Assembly: GCA_003550325.1 (NCBI GenBank)
Contig: QKWP01000037.1
Location: 59,338 to 123,337, forward strand
Origin: Gigaspora rosea
Taxonomy: Eukaryota; Glomeromycota; Glomeromycetes; Diversisporales; Gigasporaceae
DNA: 64,000 nt
Direction of reading: 5' to 3'
Part shown: positions 34,501 to 46,519 of the stretch, in pieces
How the letters are laid out: the number at the start of each line of letters is the position of its first letter
Numbering within the stretch: the stretch's first letter is position 1
Translations under genes and position numbers: made by a program
Notes under the pieces: model-generated
What the model saw: only the letters and a program-made list of their open reading frames with translations
Databases searched by the model: none
What the model was told of the DNA's origin: nothing

Positions 34501-35290
34501 TATTAATATTAAACCATTTAGTAGAATTCAGAAAATCCACTCTAATCAAATTAAAATCAAAGAAGCCGAAAAATTAAAGCCACCAACTGACATAAATGGA
34601 GTAAGAAGATTTACAGAATTTATGAACTATTTTAAATGATATATTTAGAACTTTGTACAAATAGCTCATCCAATATACAACTTGTTAAATAAAAATGTTC
34701 AATTTGAATGGACTAAAGAATGTCAAGATGCATTTGATTTACTGATTAAAAAAGTAACAAACACTATAGCCTTAACCTATCCCAAGAAAGGTTATTTGCT
34801 GATTCTAGAAACTGACACATCAAATAATGGAATTGGTGAAGTTTTAAAACAAGTTAGCCCCAATTTAGCTCATTATAAATTAAAGAAGCAAGAGCTAAAG
34901 GGGCTGAATATGAACTTACTAAATCTGAAGAAGAGATCATCAAATTTGGATCAAAATTTCTCACATCTACTCATAGACTATGGGGCTCAACTCAGAAAGA
35001 ACTTTATGTGATATACTATTACCTTAATAATTAGAAACATTATATTGAAAATAAACCCATAATAGTACGAACTGATAATATGGAAATATCTGATGCAACT
35101 AGAAAAATAATATGAAATAATACTATGCAAAAATAAATAATTAAACTCCAAGACTTTCACTGGATTGTAGAAAGAATTCCAGAAAAGGATAATCATATAG
35201 CAAATTGGCTTAGCAGACAAATGAGTACCAATGAAGATAGAGAACAAATAGTAAAACCAAAAATAGGAATAAAAGATAAAAAAAAGAAAT
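31503..35290 (+). pseudogene. Heavily decayed reverse-transcriptase element (Gag-like, protease?, RT, RNase H)
   Basis: Plus-strand coding debris with frequent stops. 31527-31739 and 32239-32484 are short Lys/Glu/Asn-rich open blocks in the Gag position. LYIDTD near 33180 could be a damaged aspartic-protease site. RT runs from about 34020 to 34430: KKDRF, then VDYTKLNKYL, FEWNVLP, and YGMDD at about 34379-34393 in the place of the YxDD box. RNase H starts in the open block 34682-35011 (LETDTSNNGIGEVL), continues in broken frames with VRTDN at about 35068, and ends with HIANWLSR at about 35197. No integrase, LTR pair or primer-binding site was found. The FEWNVLP phrase and the RNase H wording recall caulimovirid-type pararetroviruses as much as Ty3 elements, so the family stays open. 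Two elements inserted into it (30579-31490, 33217-33500). Confidence 0.7.
33217..33500. mobile_element. 284-bp MITE with 10-bp duplication
   Basis: Ends AGGACGTCTAAAGCGGAGTA and, inverted, AGATCGTCTAAAGTGGAGTA. A perfect 10-bp duplication, CTAAAAAAGG, lies at 33207-33216 and 33501-33510. A 9-10 bp duplication points to a MULE-derived MITE. Removing it restores the surrounding retroelement reading frame. Confidence 0.85.
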
Positions 35291-37371
35291 ATCTGGAAGA
35301 TTAAGACCAGAAATTTGACTATAAAACCACCAACAGTTCATATGCCTCAAGTACCGATAATCACTAATCAAGCTTAAAATAAAAACATATGCAACACCTC
35401 ACTATAGACTAAAAAGAATCTTTGAAGAAAAGAAAGAATGTTTAACCTATATTAAAGAAAAACTGATCATACTATATAAACTAGTATATATCGAATATGA
35501 AAGAGATATAAAAATCAAAAATGAAAATGCCCAAATAGGAATTGCTAAAGAAAGTATTGATCTATAATAGAACTATACTTATGAAAAGCAGATTACCATA
35601 TAACAACCTCCTTGAACTAGGATATTTATAGCTTATCAAGATGAGTCATGGATCGATAGTCAAGTTTACAAGACTTGCTGAAACAACTATCATACAATAG
35701 ACACGCAGAACTCTGAAATATATATAAATAGGTCAGGTTAATTATAGGGTTACTAAAAAAGAAAAGATCTGTGGAAAAACTTCAAAAATAAGCAAAAAAA
35801 TTACTATAAATAGGGGTTTCTTAAAGCCAGGCAGATCAATCAAGCTGATGGTTCAGAACATGCAAGTTAATTGACTTCGTAATTATTGACCAATCAAATC
35901 TCGAGCATATAATCAGTTAAAATAATTATGCCAAGCTAAAAAATATGATTTCACGAAGCTATTTCTGTATTTAAACCTAAAGCTATTCAATTCTATAATA
36001 TGCGAGATAATATTATAAATTGAACTGACCTTTTTCTGGGCGTTTTTAGAATCTTTTCGCTATAATAAAATCCTATTTTTTGCCAACTAGCTACTTTAGC
36101 CTCCTAGAATTGTTGGGCTAATTTTCTTTGGCGACACTTTTGTTGGTTGGTTAGGAGTTTTTGCCTACCTGCTAGTCAAGAGGCAGATTAGACTTTTAAC
36201 TTTTGATAGTAGAAGGAGCGGTATTTTTGAAGTTGTTGTTTTTGCTGCTTTTTCAGAATGTATGATTAAAAGTTCTAATTTGGTAAAAGTGTATTTTTTT
36301 ATTAGCCCTAAGAAAAGCAAATCTTTTCTGTTTGCTTTTTTTTAACTTTTCTAAACTTCTTTAATGAGTAAAACAGCAATTATAATATTTTCTTTGCTCT
36401 TTTCACTTACGTGTTATTCAGTTTGTATTATTTATAAAATACTGATATAATATACATGTTTTATCATTATAGAACTTTATTAAATATTATTTACGCGTTA
36501 TCTAGTTTGTAATATATGATTAATTTATAGCATAATACATACATTTTATCATTATAGAACTCTATTAAATATTATCTCTTTTTATCAATAGAATCTCTAT
36601 TAAATAGTATTTATCTATTCTTTAACTTATATGTTAAATTATCTATACTACAAAGAAGGACTGGGTGATAAAAAATTTTTTAGGTGCTGAATAACTCTTT
36701 CATTAGATTACTGTACCGAATAACTTACGGTAATGATGGTGAAATTTCAGGAACAGGTTTTTGCTTTTTTTATCCATTAGTTACATCATATTTGCATGTT
36801 GCATTCGCACATGCAGCAAATAAAAATGTCATGCATGTCTCGTATGTATGTGCATTAAATTCTGCACTTAATATCATAATGTGCATCTTATAGTACTATA
36901 TTTATCTATTGTATGAAAATTATTTAACAGGTTTTTCTCTCGATTAAAGTGCATAACAATTGCTATAATAAATGTCTTTTAATTTTTGTCTTTCTAACCA
37001 AAATGTTATAATCTTTTTTTTTATTACCTCGCAACTCAAGTTTCATTCTAATGCAATGATCATAGTAGACGAATTAATATCTGTTAATTCTGTTAATAGT
37101 TATCACAACAAGTTTTTTTATATATGTTGTGCATTAGGGTGATCATTCACAATTAATATGGTCTGCAAATAAGTTGCATGCATACAGGATTTTTTCATAT
37201 ATATTAGTTGATCGTGATGACTCAGTAGGTGTTCACTGTAAATGTAGTTAAGAAAAAAAAAATTATAAAAAACAATTTTGCCTGACCAGTTCATTCTGGC
37301 ATATCCCTGATTAGTTATCTTTTCGATCTGTTGACTTCTGTTAGCTGACAAAAAAAAGATCTGTAACAGAC
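35291..37371. other. Gene-free AT-rich stretch
   Basis: 35300-35700 may still be tail sequence of the decayed RT element (Lys/Glu-rich broken frames). 36030-36360 is T-rich. 36684-36893 is a 69-codon plus-strand frame (LYRITYGNDGEISGTG) that I cannot assign. 36420-36620 repeats the phrase TTTATCATTATAGAACT...TATTAAATA three times. Confidence 0.5.
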
Positions 37372-37830
37372 CACCAGAGCGAGTATGAAGTTTAATTCTT
37401 TTCACTTTAATGATGGATTTCAAAAGAATGCATATATAATTAACTGCAATCATTTGTTTGTTTAATAAATACCAGAGTGAGTACGAAGTTTAATTTTATT
37501 CACTTTAACGATTGTGTTTAGTAGAATGTATAATTAACTATAATCATTTAATCATTCAATAAATTACCAGAATGAATATGAAGTTTAATTTGTACACTTT
37601 GATGATTGTGTTTCAAACAATGTATGATCTCTAATCATTTAAACATTCAATAAAATTACCAAGGCAAATATTATGTTTAATTCAGTTCAATCTAACGATT
37701 GTGTTTCAAGAAAAATATCTAATTATTCAATAAATCAACAAAGTGAGTATGAAGTTTAATTCTGTTCACTTTGATGATTTTGTTTCAAGGCAATGTATGA
37801 TTAACCATTATTCATTGAATTGTTGTAAAA
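37372..37830 (+). repeat. 92-99 bp tandem repeat, five diverged units
   Basis: Units start near 37372, 37471, 37566, 37658 and 37736 with ACCAGAGTGAGTATGAAGTT and contain TTCACTTTAACGATTGTGTT. A single dispersed copy lies at about 39211-39306. Confidence 0.85.
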
Positions 37831-38960
37831 GTTGTGGGAATAGGGTCTATAGCTAAAAATACTAACAACACTTCTATCCAACTAAACCAATATTCTTTAA
37901 TTGCGCAAGATGCCTAAACTTTGAATTGGCAAGCAAAAAGAGACATTGTTGATTTGGTCTAGATCTCAAGGTTCTTTAGCATCTTGCTGTGGCCTGGTCA
38001 AAGCAAAACTAACTTTTCTTGAATTTCTTATAAAAGTCTTTGGTTGATAGTTTTAAGTCTATTCTATTTATATATCTCTTCTTCTTTGTTTCTAGGACAT
38101 AAGGGCATAAGGGCGAGAAGGTTCTAGTTCAATCATTACATAATCATGGAATTAGGCTAATACAGGTAATATGAATTCAATGCATCGTAGGGAATTATCA
38201 GTTTATAGCACTAACTATAGCACTTTGGACTCAAAGTCTATATTGAGAATACTAGAGCTAATACTTCTAATCTGATTTTGAAGGTTAGAACTAGACCATG
38301 TTTAACTTTACTAAAACTCACACTGAGTTGCACTACACTGAGTTAATTCTTTATTGAAGCGAAAAGAGTATTATATACTTTTTCTCCTTTTAATAACTAT
38401 CTCTACTGTGTTTTATATTACTTTCTTCCCTCTTAATAAAAAAAATTAGATAAATAAACATAGTGCACAGTAGAGTTTGAAAAATTTTTATACAATTACA
38501 GAACAATTCAGAAAAAATTTTTTTAAAATTTTACTATGTGAACCACCTCCCCTCCTGGAGAGGAGAGGGGAGTAATGTAAAACACGGAATTCAGTTAGTC
38601 TCACCTAATTCTATTGAGTCGTCTATAACTCACTATGACCACAACACCTTTAGGAACTATATTGTGACTATTAGTGAGCAAAGTTACTATGTGAAAATCT
38701 ATTGTTTATTGAAGAAGAGAATAAACCAATAATAGTAGCGAAATGCTACGGCCAAAAACTGGAAAGTGACTCTGGCATGTGCAGTTACGATGCGCTCATA
38801 CAGGAAATTGTTGTAGCACATTTCTATTCTATTTGGGGCTATGCCAAATCTAACAAACAATGACTAATGCTAGGAGAAATAATACTATCATAACGATGTA
38901 AACAGTGGAAAAATATTCTAAAGAAACAATTAAAAAAAAGCTTGGAACAGAGCCCTTCAC
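37831..38960. other. Non-coding stretch
   Basis: No recognisable gene. 38538-38732 is a 64-codon frame with no known match. 38535-38575 has a run of purines (CTCCTGGAGAGGAGAGGGGAG) beside its C/T complement. Confidence 0.45.
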
Positions 38961-38964
38961 AACA

Positions 38965-39207
38965 TATGTGATCAAATTTGTAGATCACTGTATACCTATA
39001 CAATTGTCTGATTGCGTGATTGTAAAAATCGTAAAAGATTGTAAAAATGTGTTTTTTGTCCAAAAATTTAATTTTTTTTAGCCATATCTATGCTCACTAA
39101 ATTATTTCAAAATCACGCAACTAGACAACAACCAGTTAATTGTTCAAATGATTGAAGTAATTGTATTGGTGTGCAGTATGCAGTGATCTACAAATTTGAT
39201 CAAATTA
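38965..39207. repeat. 243-bp hairpin-forming inverted repeat
   Basis: GTGATCAAATTTGTAGATCAC at about 38969 is answered by GTGATCTACAAATTTGATC at about 39183. The match continues inward (TGATTGCGTGATTGTA against the inverted TAGTTGCGTGATTTTG). Probably a MITE; no flanking duplication was resolved. Confidence 0.65.
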
Positions 39208-39376
39208 CTAGCATGGTAAGAAGTTTAATTATTTTCACTTTAACAATTGTGTTTCAGAACAATGTATAATTAATCATAAATATTTAATTCTTTAATAAAT
39301 TACTATGCATTAACTAAATTGACTACTGGTTTAATTCCTTAACCTGTGCCGGAGGCACAGACTAATATGCTGGTAT

Positions 39377-40014
39377 TGTTATAGAATAAAGTCCTAATTT
39401 TATTACTATTAGATTCTAAAAGTTTCTAGATTAAAATGAGCTATAGTTTATTAGAAACAAATAGTTAAGTGGATAATAATAGATTAACACTGTATAACCT
39501 ATACTTTTATACCTTTATACCTTTATACCATTATACCTTTATACCTTATACTTTTATATCTTTATACCTTTATTCCTTTATACTTCTATACTTTTATACT
39601 TCTATACTTTTATACTTTTAATCTTTTATACCTTTATATCTTTATACTTTTATATTTGTATACTTTATACTTTTATACTTTTACACGAATGTATTTCTAA
39701 ATGATATTTAAATTCTAGCTTTTATCTTTCCTTAACTTTAGGATTTGTTCACTGCAATTCTTTAGTTATAGGAATTCTTTAGGCACAGAAACCTTTAGAT
39801 AGTCCTGTAGCAAAGTCTTGTAACATACTTAAATAAAATATATCTTTGCCTAACTAAATACACTCCTGTTCTTTGAATAAAATATATCGAACTGCTATAG
39901 TGAGAAAACATTCCACTTCCACACTGCTTCATAACTTCTCTAAACCTACAAGATCTCTGTTAGCGTGTGCTATATTGCTAAAAGTATATTAAGAAGGCTA
40001 TACCGCTTGTAACA
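39377..40014 (+). repeat. 5' LTR of the older Ty3-type element
   Basis: Begins TGTTATAGAATAAAG and ends GCTTGTAACA. Contains the TATACCTTTA minisatellite and, downstream, TTAAATAAAATATATC. It is bounded on the inside by the primer-binding site. Confidence 0.9.
39497..39685 (+). repeat. TATACCTTTA minisatellite inside the 5' LTR
   Basis: About 19 units of 8-10 bp (TATACCTTTA, TATACTTTTA). The 3' LTR has a matching array at about 56845-57022 with a different arrangement of variants. Confidence 0.9.
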
Positions 40015-40017
40015 TTT

Positions 40018-40033
40018 TGGTGCCTTCTGGCAG
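40018..40033 (+). promoter_or_regulatory. Primer-binding site of the older element
   Basis: TGGTGCCTTCTGGCAG, three bases after the LTR. The younger element has the same site with one difference (minus strand, 53821-53835), showing that they share a priming tRNA. Confidence 0.75.
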
Positions 40034-40441
40034 AAATCATTTAAAACAGCTGGAACACTAGCTTTCTTTCTTCATCTCTACAAGGATATTTCTTTGGCTA
40101 CTTTCTCTCCTTCTTTTTCTAATTAAGTAATTGTTTTTGGTTTTCCTGTCGAATTGAAAAAGATTCATTCAGAAGGGCATACTTGAAGCCTCTTGCATTT
40201 ATTGCACCGGTATTTTTCTGTCAAATTGAAAAGATTTGTTCAAAAGGGCATACTTGAAGCCTTTGCTTTTGTAGCATTTTCTTTTGTTTTAGTATTTTTA
40301 GTTAATTCTTAATTAGTTTTAGAACCAGATTAGAAACCACCCTTACCTCTTAGTTAGTACATTGAAACCCTTACCTATTATCTTACCTTTTTAGTTAAAA
40401 AAAAATTAGTTGTCAAACTTTTAGGTCTCTTTATAACTAGA

Positions 40442-43400
40442 GTAAATAGAGCCTACCAAATTCATCAACAACAAATTAAAACCCATGACGCTAACTATCC
40501 ATCTGCTCTTGCCACCACCATTCTCCAACCTAGTTACCCAGATTTATCTAGTACTATTTGCTATCCACCTTATAGCTATCATTGACACTTTCGACGTTTT
40601 TGGAATCAGTACTAGGATACTTACTTTGCTGGCTGATATTCACAATATAATATTGATACCTTTTTCATTTTAACTCGCCCAAACAGCTATAATACTTGTA
40701 GAGCTGCTGCTCGAGATCTTGTTTTTAGCTGCCGATACTATAATCCTTATTTGGACCCTAAAAAAGTTATCGCTAATTTACTCTGGCGATTTACTCGATA
40801 TACTCTTGCCCCTACTCTACCCGTAGATTTTTCAGAAAATATCTTTGGCTCCCATAAGAAGGCCTTACCACTTCTACTTATCAAGTTGGCCACATCATCG
40901 ATACCCTTGATCACCTTTCACCTATAATTCAAACTACTACTAACGATCTTGAATTTAGTCTTACACCTATCTCTCGACCTGTATGTACCTTACAACCAGA
41001 AAATTTAGATAACCAAGCAGGACCTTCCCATTTCACTTATTCTACCACTTTAGTACCTTACAACGAAGATACTTCCCAAATACCTTTTCTATTTACACTT
41101 CCATTTCCAACCTCTTCTCTTAGTGAAATTCCTCTAGATAATCTTTTCCCTCGCCAATGTACGCCTCCTTCAAATCGAGTTGCTCGATTAATACACAATA
41201 TCAACCCCATTGCATATTTTCAACGCACACCTCAACCAACAACTACTCCTTACCTACCCATTGTTACTGAAGTATATCCTGAAACCAATTTTGCATCTGT
41301 TAATACTCCTCTATACACTCCTCCTTTACAATGCTAATGTCAAACCTTTAATCCTTAACTAGAAATTGTTCAACCCCAGATAATTGGAGCTTATCCTAAC
41401 TAGGGAATTGTTGAACCAGAAATTCATCAAGAAAAAATAAATTTCACGGAAGAAAATTTAGAAGAAATAAATTTAGACAGAATTTTAGACGAATTAGCAA
41501 ATGTACAAGGAGAAATAAATTATTAAGAAGAACCAGAAGAAGAAGTACACTCAGAACATGAATCAGAAGAAATAGAAAATAAAGAACCAGCTCAGAAGTA
41601 AATATGGCAGACCAAGCTTTACAAGATGCTGCACAAGCTATGACAGCTCTCGCCGACGCTCTTGGTCATGATGGTGAAAATCTCTAATCAAATTGATTTT
41701 TATCATGGTAATGGAACTCAGAACCCAGTCACCTGGGTTGAAGAGTTTGAACGAGCTACCAAGACTAATTATTAGAGCCCTGCTCACCAATCGGAGTTAG
41801 CTGCTGCTTATATAAAGGACAATGCCCAGGAATAGTTCTTCAGTCTTGCTAATGCTCTAACACATTTTTATAGCAACCAACATGGCAATGTTGTTAATTG
41901 TAATTGAATCTATAGCTTTACTTACCTCTTCAAAGAAAAATTTAGCACCGCCAAGCAAAAGGCTGCTTGGCAAAAACAACTCTTTGAAATCAAACAAGAC
42001 ACAGACACTGTTGATACTTACATTAGTCATTTTAAGCAATTGAAAGGACATGTAGACCCTCTCAATAACTTTCTAGTTGCAGTTATAATTCAGTTCTTTA
42101 TCCAAGATTTACGATCTGAATATGTCATGAATGTTCAAGTTGCTGAACCTGCTAACTTGGCTGCTGCTATTACTGAGGCACGTAAATGGGAAACAGAACA
42201 AATGATGGCCTCTAAACATAATGCTAATAATACCAACCAAGCCATTGAGCGCCTTACTGAACAAATTGCTAAGCTTAGTATAAATCTTGCTAAAAAACAA
42301 GCTGCTTCTCCTACTGTTACTCCTGCCTACTACACTGACCAAAGCAAGAACCAACCCCAATTCAATGCGCTATTACTGTGGACAAAAAAAACATTTTATC
42401 CAAAATTGCCATACTCGATACCAGAACAACAGGAAGGACTACCAGGGATATCAATCCCGAGGTTGAAGCAGTAATTACTTCTCTAGGAATAACTGATCCT
42501 ATGACAGATCCAAATCTAGAAATAGAAGTCAATTCCGAGATAGAAATTATAACTGCTCTGGATATAATCGATCCAGAAGTCGAAGTCTGTTTCATGACAG
42601 ATACAGAAATAACCAGAGCCATCGCTTCTCTGATTGATCCAGATCTCGCAATTGATTATCTACTCCCTATCCTCGTGATGTTTATACTCTTGATACTGCC
42701 AATGATTATACCTATGAAGAATTTGAAGCTTTCTTGGCTAATAAAACTATTAGACTTGCTCTTTCTAATTAATTGTTTGAAGAATCCAAAACCCCTCAGA
42801 CCCAGACACCTACCTATACCACTCCTATCAAGTGCAATATTAAACTAAATAGAAAGCCTTACCATACTGTAATTGATAGTGGTGCTGCTGTCAGCATGAT
42901 TTCTAGCCAAGTTGTAAGAGAACTTGGATTGAAAATAGAAGCACCTTCTTTCAGCCTTATTGTCTCAGCCACTGGACCTTCTGTCTGACCCCTAGGCATA
43001 ATTAAAAACTTACTTATTGAAATTGAAGAAACCACTATTCCTTTGGATGTTGAAGTAATGAATGCCACCTCTTATTCATTACTTTTAGAAAATGACTGAT
43101 CACAAAAAGTAGATGCTACCTACAGTTGAAAAAATAAGGCTTACACTCTTAGGTGGAATAAAAAGAAAATTCACATACCGACTACTTATGAAAATGATCA
43201 CTTTTGCCTGCCCAACCTACCATCACCGATAAAAAGGAATTAGAAAAGTTTGAACAGGAATATCTTCATCCAAAAGAAGTCTATATGATAAAAATAGAAC
43301 CTGATAATTGGACAACAGTTACTCACAGATCCAAACCTAGCACCTCTTTTGCTAAACAAAAATGTGGACGCTGCTACTCTTACAACCACCTTTATGCAAA

Positions 43401-44720
43401 CTGTCCTAACAATGAATGCTATCGTTGTCATCACTATGGACATCTAGCTGCACATTACCCTAACAAGCCCCCAAACGAAATATTTGCAAAACCTGTTCTC
43501 AATCTGGCCACCTGTATTAGGACTGCCCTGATAATTTATGTTATCAGAGTAGAGAATATGGACACATTGGAGCTAACTGCCCCAAAATGACCCAGATTCT
43601 CGAAAACCAAAGATACCAATGTGGTTGCCAACCTCAGGAAATAAATGCCAATCGGCTATTCCATTTTTCCCCTTTTAGGATTAACTATTGCTGTAACTGC
43701 AAGGTACCCAAAAGACCAAAAGAAATCAGGCCTTTGAAGCAAACTTTAGTTTGCAAAGGATGTTGGATTGACTTCTACCGAGCACTAGATCCAGATGACC
43801 CACAAGCATAGAGTTCTTCACAAATGGTGAAGGCCGAGAAACGCTAACAGAATGTAAGCTCTGTAGAGAGCAAGGTATTAGATCCACGATGATTAAACTT
43901 GATTCTATCTGAGAGGACACCCGCTTTTGCAACCTCGAATGCTTATATGCTTATAACATTGCCCAAAATGTTGAATGGATCACTAACTATAACTTATGAA
44001 CTTGAGTTCTCCATTATACTGAATCCACCAGAAATGTTGGACATGCATATGACTTAACCAAAGTAGAATTTATCGTCTTGCTCAGATACTGATTGGAGAA
44101 AGTAATGAAGACCTTGCTCATGCTCTTGAACCCCAAATTACTGATTGATCCAACCAGGACTATACCTATAATGAAGTCAATATCATTATGAGAGCCTCTC
44201 AAATAAAATCGAGTAAAACTGAAGAGAAAACCTTACAAAGAATTTTGGCCAAATCATTTGATACTAGCTGACCAAAGGAAAACTATGGAAAACTTATAAA
44301 GAAAATTTCAAGGAACTGTTGGACTCTGTAAGGAATGTATTATGGTCAAAAAGAACGCTAAGTTAGCACAATTTGACTCTTATTGTGAGGAATGTTATGA
44401 AGCACTTTACCCTCTACCAGATTCAGAAATTCTATCTCCTCCAATCTCCTATACTGGGATCACCTATCGTTGCTTCTATAAAAACTGTGTTGACAATTTT
44501 AGAATCCCAGACCTAGTTCCTCTCCTTCAGAACAGATTAGGCAGCATGCTCAAATTATTGTTCTGCTACAGAAACAAGCTAAAAGTTTTGAACACCAGGA
44601 CCAGACCATAAAGGAATAACAAGCCTAAGTTGATTATTTTGAATCATTCTATCGTCGACTAAGAGATTTATATAATGATTCCTCCTCCTTTGATACTCCT
44701 ATAAACAATCAATCTCAATA
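40442..44720 (+). pseudogene. Gag-protease-zinc-knuckle polyprotein of the older element (broken)
   Basis: Collinear with the 1270-aa protein of the younger copy. The N-terminal domain starts at about 40442 (NRAYQIHQQQ), but the start codon is lost. The Gag core covers about 41600-42330; its open part, 42040-42474, includes FIQDLRSEYVMNVQVAEPAN and a coiled-coil-like stretch. The Gag knuckle at 42365-42410 has lost its first Cys. The protease site VIDSGAAVSMIS lies at about 42868-42903. Two further knuckles (CGRCYSYNHLYANC and CYRCHHYGHLAAHY, the last Cys lost) lie near 43360-43460, with a damaged third beyond. The Cys-rich tail runs to about 44640 (CEECYEAL at about 44384). Many stops are TGA at Arg or Trp positions. 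At the site where the younger copy has a TAA after its last Gag residue, this copy reads straight on. No function is expected. Confidence 0.85.
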
Positions 44721-44873
44721 ATGATGATGCTTAAAATTTTTGAGTTATTCTGAGCAAGATCAAAAACTACTCGAAGATACAACAATTCTAGACCCAGAAT
44801 TATTCAAGAAATTTATACTGCAACTCAGGAAATAAAACCAAAAGTAGGTCCTATAACTACTCACCAACAGGAA

Positions 44874-44983
44874 TGGTATGTCACAATGTCCAATTGATTT
44901 CAATTTTTTTTGGACATATGTCCAATTGAAATTGGACATATGTCCAAAAAAAATTGAAATCAATTGGACATTGTGACATGCCA
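44874..44983. mobile_element. 110-bp near-perfect palindrome inserted in the old pol
   Basis: Two 54-bp arms, identical apart from one base, are separated by the 2-bp centre GA (44928-44929). Arms start TGGTATGTCACAATGTCC and contain TTGGACATATGTCCAA. The palindrome sits inside the pol linker region and has no counterpart in the younger copy, so it is an insertion, probably a snap-back MITE. Confidence 0.85.
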
Positions 44984-45161
44984 ATCTAGCTCACCAAGGA
45001 GCCCAATTCTGACAACTGCTTCTTGAGTTTGCTGATCTTTTTGCAAAGAATTTGACCCAACTAGGCAGAACTGACCTAGTGACCCACTGAATCTTTACTG
45101 GCAACGTACCTCCTGTCAGCTCTCACCCTTACATGGTACCTCTTACTAAATAAATATTTAT
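44984..45161 (+). pseudogene. Start of the older RT region, left of the insertion
   Basis: Reads, with stops, the linker and first RT residues (LLEFADLFAKNLTQLGRTDL, then HPYMVP), collinear with the younger copy. The frame breaks at the TTAT where the younger element entered and resumes at 54433 with EVQQML. Two Arg positions have become TGA or are otherwise lost. Confidence 0.85.
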
Positions 45162-45712
45162 TGTTACAGTACCGGAAGCCTTCTTTAATTCCGATAGAGT
45201 AACAATCACACGGCTCCTGAGATCCCTTACTTTGGGCATGAAGCGGTGTGCAAGAGTGAAGTATAGTTTCTTTTATGTCTGTAAGAAACTACACACTTCT
45301 CTGAGGCAGTTCGGTATAAAACAACAAGAGATAATACACAGTTTATTAATTTAACAAGAGGGCTATTCCAAGGTGTCTGTTCCTTAGAAATCCCAAGAGT
45401 TTATTAATAATAAGAGAGGAGGATAAATAATATAAAGGTAAAGATAAAATACAATGTCTGGATCTGTCTAAAACTAAGGGAAATAAGGTGGGTTTATATA
45501 TCTATTGAGCTAAGCGTCGCTAAGCGTCGTTAAGCGTCACTAAGCGTCATTAAGCGTCGCTAAGCGTCATTAAGCGTCGCTAAGCGTCATTAAGTGTCAT
45601 TGCACATCAATTTCGCATATCACTATTACTAAATACAGTTATTACAAAATTTCCTTATTAAGTTCTAATTTTCAAACTAATTTCTACCAAAATTAAAACC
45701 TATTCTATAACA
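45162..45712 (-). repeat. 3' LTR of the younger element
   Basis: 551 bp. On the minus strand it opens TGTTATAGAATAGG and closes CTGTAACA. It contains nine 10-bp units TAAGCGTCGC (45511-45600, plus-strand reading) next to GATATATAAACCC, a TATA-like box on the minus strand. The purine tract AAAGGGGAGAGTAA lies just inside (45711-45727). Confidence 0.93.
45511..45600. repeat. 10-bp array in the 3' LTR, nine units
   Basis: TAAGCGTCGC and variants (CGTCAT, CGTCAC, CGTCGT) in perfect 10-bp register. In transcriptional orientation it lies upstream of the TATA-like box, the place of an enhancer. Confidence 0.93.
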
Positions 45713-45724
45713 TTACTCTCCCCT

Positions 45725-46519
45725 TTAAGAACGAACTCCGTGAGTTCTAATTTGGGGAAGGACTTGAGAAAGTTCGGCATCAGTTAACCTCGTAATCATT
45801 GTATAAGTAATATAGGTTGTTCGAGAGATATTTTCTAGAGGTCGATTAGAGAAAAGCAATTTCATCCGTCTGGCGCACTTCCATGTGTCTCGGGCTCTTC
45901 TTTCTCCTTGAGTCTTCTCAATTATTGATTGAATATCTTCATGAGCATCAGGGTACTTGTCTATAAGGTTACCAAGATAATAATAAGCTTCGAGCAGCTT
46001 AGTCTGGTCTTGTCTGTTTCTAGTTCGAGTTTTAATTCGTTTGAGAATTTTCTGTAATTTCTCTTGATACGTTATTCCAGTATATGGAGGGGTAGAGGTC
46101 TGAGTTAGAGGTCCACAAGGTTGGATAATATCTTGTATAATCCTGCTTAATTTTTCAGGTAATGGGGCAGGAGTGACTTCTTCTTGATTAGTAATTGGAA
46201 CTGTTAACGCTTCTTCTTGTATATCTTCTAGTTCCAAGTTCGGGTTTATTTCTTCTGTGTCATTTACTTCTGGTAAATTAATTTCTAATTGCTCTGTGTC
46301 TTCTAGAGTGTTCAGAAAATTATTTGAGTCTGGCTCAAGAAAAGAAGTAATTACATTAGTAAGGTCAATAGTCTGAGTGGTATCATTATTATCACATAAC
46401 CATACACATTGTGATGTAATCCACAATGCATAATTTTGGGCGGCATTATCTTGTTTCCATGTCTGAAAAAGGTATTGGAGGGCTAACAAGGTTTGAGGTT
46501 GCAATGTAGGGGTAGTCAT
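45725..46519 (-). CDS. Third ORF of the younger element (264 aa, unknown)
   Basis: An intact ORF between the integrase and the 3' LTR, where retroviruses and errantiviruses carry env. It starts with ATG at 46519 and ends next to the purine tract. There is no signal peptide, no transmembrane segment and no Cys pattern, so an envelope glycoprotein is unlikely. Residues 1-60 are mostly hydrophobic and polar (LLALQYLFQTWKQD). About 65-125 is acidic (Glu/Asp/Asn). About 160-264 is basic with Arg-rich helices (KILKRIKTRTRNRQDQTK, GERRARDTWKCARRMKLLF), suggesting a nucleic-acid or protein interaction role. The older copy keeps only the last residues before its purine tract (about 56690-56715), so the ORF belongs to the family and was lost there by deletion. 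Function unknown. Confidence 0.75.
   Translation of the reverse strand: MTTPTLQPQTLLALQYLFQTWKQDNAAQNYALWITSQCVWLCDNNDTTQTIDLTNVITSFLEPDSNNFLNTLEDTEQLEINLPEVNDTEEINPNLELEDIQEEALTVPITNQEEVTPAPLPEKLSRIIQDIIQPCGPLTQTSTPPYTGITYQEKLQKILKRIKTRTRNRQDQTKLLEAYYYLGNLIDKYPDAHEDIQSIIEKTQGERRARDTWKCARRMKLLFSNRPLENISRTTYITYTMITRLTDAELSQVLPQIRTHGVRS

Noticed and set aside
42378..42848. 156-codon plus-strand frame with hydrophobic C-terminus
   Set aside because: It is the out-of-frame reading of the basic Gag linker and protease lead of the older element; the same shadow exists in the younger copy.
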